NCBI GenBank assembly: GCA_964629645.1
Contig: CAZVSU010000100.1
Coordinates: 1 to 7,211, forward strand
Source: JAAKFL01 sp964629645
GTDB lineage: Bacteria; Chlamydiota; Chlamydiia; Chlamydiales; SLFE01
DNA: 7,211 bases
Direction: 5' to 3'
In this document: one piece after another, positions 5,597 through 7,211 of the stretch
Layout: every line of letters starts with the position of its first letter
How positions within the stretch are numbered: the stretch's first letter is position 1
Program-made: the position numbers and the translations under genes
Notes under the pieces: generated by a model
The model's input: the letters and a program-made list of their open reading frames with translations, nothing else
What the model was told of the DNA's origin: nothing
Databases searched by the model: none

Positions 5597-6412
5597 ATGA
5601 TCCGCTTGCCTTTTCTTTTCCTATTGATTCTGCCCCTTTTTTTGTTTTCCAATGAAACGGACATTCGCCGTTTTTTTCGACAGCCGGCGATGATCCATGA
5701 CACCAGCGGTTTGGCCGAAGTTGAGGCTCTTTTTGTCATCAATTTAGACAAACGCCCCGAAAAATGGGAGCGGATGAAATGGCTGTTGATTGAGCATGGC
5801 TTAAAGCCCCATCGTTTTTCTGCAATTAACGGCTGGCAGCTTGGGCAAGAGGCGATTGACCAAATGATGGGGCCCTATCCAAAGCGGTTGACTGCGGGAA
5901 GAATCGGCTGCATACTGAGCTACCTCTCCGTGATTCAAGGCGCCTACTGTCAGGGGCTTGAGACAGTCTGGATCATGGAAGATGACGTCTCCTTTAATCA
6001 AGATCCTCATGAAATAGATCGCCTGCTCAGAGCGTTATCGAAGATCGATCCCGAGTGGGATATTTTCTACACCGACGTCGACTCAAAAGATCCTAGCGGA
6101 AATCGCGTCCCCTCAAGAGGCATGGATGTCCGCCCGGGCCAAAATGTGGAGCCTCTTGTCTTTTATAACCGGGAAATTCCGGTTACAGAAGAGCTCACGC
6201 TTATCGGACAGCGCTTCGGAGCGTATTCTTACGTGATCTCCAAACGTGGCATGAAAAAAATTCTCGACTACTTCGCTACCTATTTTTTGTGGTCGCCATT
6301 TGATGTCGATATCCACTACGTAGAGGGCTTGAAGGAATACCGTCCCAATGAAGATATCGCAACAATTTGGTACGGCGGCTCCCTTTCGGATACGACCTAT
6401 TCAGAAGAGTGA
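5597..6412 (+). CDS. Secreted or periplasmic glycosyltransferase, family 25
   Basis: A 271-aa GT25-type (LPS-biosynthesis glycosyltransferase-like) enzyme that would transfer a sugar from an activated donor. The N terminus MIRLPFLFLLILPLFLFSNE is a classic signal peptide: one Arg, a long Leu/Phe core, then a possible cut near Ser18-Asn19. GT25 hallmarks follow: LFVINLDKRPEKWERM (45-60), FSAINGW (74-80), GRIGCILSYLSVI (101-113), the probable metal-binding IMEDDV (126-131) and FGAYSYVISKRGMKKIL (207-223), then PFDVDIHY (234-241). I chose ATG 5597 over TTG 5561 because it gives a proper signal peptide; neither has a Shine-Dalgarno. Bacterial GT25 enzymes acting on LPS are usually cytosolic, so export is unusual. 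From memory, similar signal-bearing proteins are common in environmental Chlamydiae. The gene diverges from the proline operon and its 3' end overlaps the SRAP gene. The acceptor is unknown. Confidence 0.88.
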   Translation: MIRLPFLFLLILPLFLFSNETDIRRFFRQPAMIHDTSGLAEVEALFVINLDKRPEKWERMKWLLIEHGLKPHRFSAINGWQLGQEAIDQMMGPYPKRLTAGRIGCILSYLSVIQGAYCQGLETVWIMEDDVSFNQDPHEIDRLLRALSKIDPEWDIFYTDVDSKDPSGNRVPSRGMDVRPGQNVEPLVFYNREIPVTEELTLIGQRFGAYSYVISKRGMKKILDYFATYFLWSPFDVDIHYVEGLKEYRPNEDIATIWYGGSLSDTTYSEE

Positions 6413-7080
6413 TCCAGCGGTTCGATGCACTCTTTTCGATCGTTTTTCCATGAGTTGACACTCTTTGACACGGGCGTCATTTTCATTTCCGAAGAGGGAC
6501 AGGGCGTCATGAGGGGCATGATCTCTTCCTCCAGATGGCGATCGGACTTCAGCCACGCCTCTTCATTTTCGGGAAGCAACATCACCGGCATGCGGTCATG
6601 GATCGACGAAAGAAGTTCGTTTGCTTTCGTTGTGACGATGGTGAACGTGTGCAAAGGGGGCTCACCACCGCGCTGCCACTCGTCCCATAGTCCCGCAAAT
6701 CCAAAAAGGGCATCATCTTTTTTTGTGATCCGGAACGGGATTTTTTCTTCTCCCCCCTTTTTCCACTCGTAGAAGCCGTCGGCAGGGATGATGCACCGCC
6801 TTGTGCGGATGAGCGTTTTGAACGAAGGCTTCTCAAACAGGGTTTCGGCGCGTGCATTGATCATGGAATGGCGCGTTTTGCCTTCTTTGCTCCACGAAGG
6901 AACAAGCCCCCACTTCATCGGGACAATTTTTTTTGTCTCTTCCTGATGGATGACAACCGGCATCACCTGCGCCGGAGCGACGTTATAGCGGGGTCTCCAG
7001 TCAAAAGAGGCGGCCTCCGCACGAAACCGCTCGGCAAGAGACATGATCGTGGTGATGACAAGAGAAAAGCGACCACACAT
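6397..7080 (-). CDS. SRAP-domain protein (YedK/HMCES type), abasic-site shield
   Basis: A 227-aa SRAP protein. This family binds abasic sites in single-stranded DNA and forms a stable thiazolidine DNA-protein crosslink through the N-terminal Cys, protecting replication forks. The product begins MCGRFS, so removal of Met exposes Cys2, the crosslinking residue. Other expected residues sit where E. coli YedK has them as I recall: Asn75 (SMINARAET), Glu105 (PADGFYEWKK) and His161 (SSIHDRMPVML; 160 in YedK). YNVAPAQ (32-38) and PMKWGLVPSW (54-63) are also present. The start is fixed at 7080 because Cys2 must follow the initiator Met; an open frame extends to 7107 but would bury it. No Shine-Dalgarno is present, and a promoter-like element ends 6 nt upstream. 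The 3' end overlaps the convergent glycosyltransferase gene by 16 bp. It appears intact; the neighbouring IS end lies outside the coding region. Confidence 0.96.
   Translation of the reverse strand: MCGRFSLVITTIMSLAERFRAEAASFDWRPRYNVAPAQVMPVVIHQEETKKIVPMKWGLVPSWSKEGKTRHSMINARAETLFEKPSFKTLIRTRRCIIPADGFYEWKKGGEEKIPFRITKKDDALFGFAGLWDEWQRGGEPPLHTFTIVTTKANELLSSIHDRMPVMLLPENEEAWLKSDRHLEEEIMPLMTPCPSSEMKMTPVSKSVNSWKNDRKECIEPLDHSSE
6405..6436 (+). terminator. Possible terminator of the glycosyltransferase gene
   Basis: AAGAGTGATC (6405-6414) pairs with GAT plus CACTCTT (6424-6426 and 6428-6434), with one bulged G and a 9-nt loop, then a short TT and, after CGATCG, five more T (6443-6447). The stem begins over the stop codon of the glycosyltransferase gene and lies inside the 3' coding end of the opposite gene. 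The T run is interrupted, so activity is uncertain. Confidence 0.4.
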
Positions 7081-7086
7081 GATGTT

Positions 7087-7115
7087 TTTGTACAAACGGA
7101 AACACATTTTGTCAA
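7087..7115 (-). promoter_or_regulatory. Candidate promoter of the SRAP gene
   Basis: On the minus strand a perfect -35 TTGACA (7110-7115) is followed after 17 bp by TACAAA (7087-7092), which matches the -10 consensus at four of six positions. The -10 ends 6 nt before the ATG at 7080, so transcription would start at about the A of the start codon and give a leaderless mRNA, in line with the missing Shine-Dalgarno. Confidence 0.6.
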
Positions 7116-7157
7116 AAAGAATCGGCGTATATTGATTGTGCCGTTTGACCGGCGCAG

Positions 7158-7211
7158 TGTCAACGCAATATTAAAATGTCCGCCCTGCGAGCAATATTAA
7201 AATGTCCGGTT
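7158..7211. mobile_element. Probable insertion-sequence terminus (IS21-like), cut by window edge
   Basis: From TGTCAAC at 7158 the sequence carries two copies of an 18-bp direct repeat with the core CAATATTAAAATGTCC. A terminal 5'-TGT and tandem copies of an internal repeat close to the end are typical of IS21-family elements. The IS would extend rightwards beyond the window, so no transposase gene or target duplication is visible. The end lies 77 bp upstream of the SRAP start and leaves its candidate promoter intact. The family assignment rests on repeat style and memory alone. Confidence 0.55.
7165..7208 (+). repeat. Two 18-bp direct repeats, 26-bp period
   Basis: GCAATATTAAAATGTCCG occurs exactly at 7165-7182 and again at 7191-7208, separated by CCCTGCGA. 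These are probably transposase binding sites in the element end, and further copies may lie past the edge. Confidence 0.9.

Noticed and set aside
7081..7107. Upstream start of the SRAP protein at 7107
   Set aside because: SRAP chemistry needs Cys at position 2 after Met removal; the 9-residue extension would block it, and its start lies inside the promoter-like region.
7140..7153. Short inverted repeat GCCG-TTTGAC-CGGC as an operator
   Set aside because: The arms are only 4 bp and could easily occur by chance; it may simply flank the insertion site.

Overview
The window looks like a bacterial chromosome segment of middling and uneven GC content. By eye it is roughly 45% GC in the first gene, about 55-60% through the proline operon, and near 50% in the family 25 glycosyltransferase gene. 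It holds no rRNA, tRNA or CRISPR array that I can see. The best hint of the host is the glycosyltransferase at 5597-6412. Its N-terminal signal peptide, EDD motif and 'GAYSYVISKRGMKKIL' block resemble, from memory, a family common in environmental (amoeba-associated) Chlamydiae. I suggest a Gram-negative, possibly Parachlamydiales-like host, with low to moderate confidence.

Layout from left to right. (1) 68-631, plus strand: an unrecognised, strongly basic 187-aa protein starting at GTG, followed by a clear intrinsic terminator at 654-680. (2) 821-5543, minus strand: a tightly packed five-gene operon read from right to left. Its order is a DHRS12-like short-chain dehydrogenase/reductase (SDR), a FabG-like SDR without the catalytic Tyr, proB, proA, proC. 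Spacings are 3 nt, 15 nt, a 4-bp ATGA overlap and 2 nt. (3) 5597-6412, plus strand: a secreted or periplasmic family 25 glycosyltransferase, divergent from the operon across 53 bp. (4) 6397-7080, minus strand: an SRAP-domain (YedK/HMCES) protein that shields abasic sites. Its 3' end overlaps the glycosyltransferase gene by 16 bp. (5) From about 7158 to the edge: a probable insertion-sequence terminus with two copies of an 18-bp direct repeat, most like an IS21-family left end.

The coherent pathway is proline synthesis from glutamate. ProB makes glutamyl-5-phosphate, ProA reduces it to glutamate semialdehyde, which cyclises to pyrroline-5-carboxylate, and ProC reduces that to proline. ProB, ProA and ProC are full length with their key residues in place. 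The two leading SDRs are cotranscribed by position, but nothing in their sequences ties them to proline.

The more unusual points are the Tyr-less SDR, the eukaryote-like DHRS12-type SDR heading a proline operon, the signal peptide on a GT25 enzyme, and two promoter-like elements placed so that transcription would begin at the AUG (leaderless mRNAs). The rest is ordinary metabolism and repair. I did not find a convincing wholly new system.
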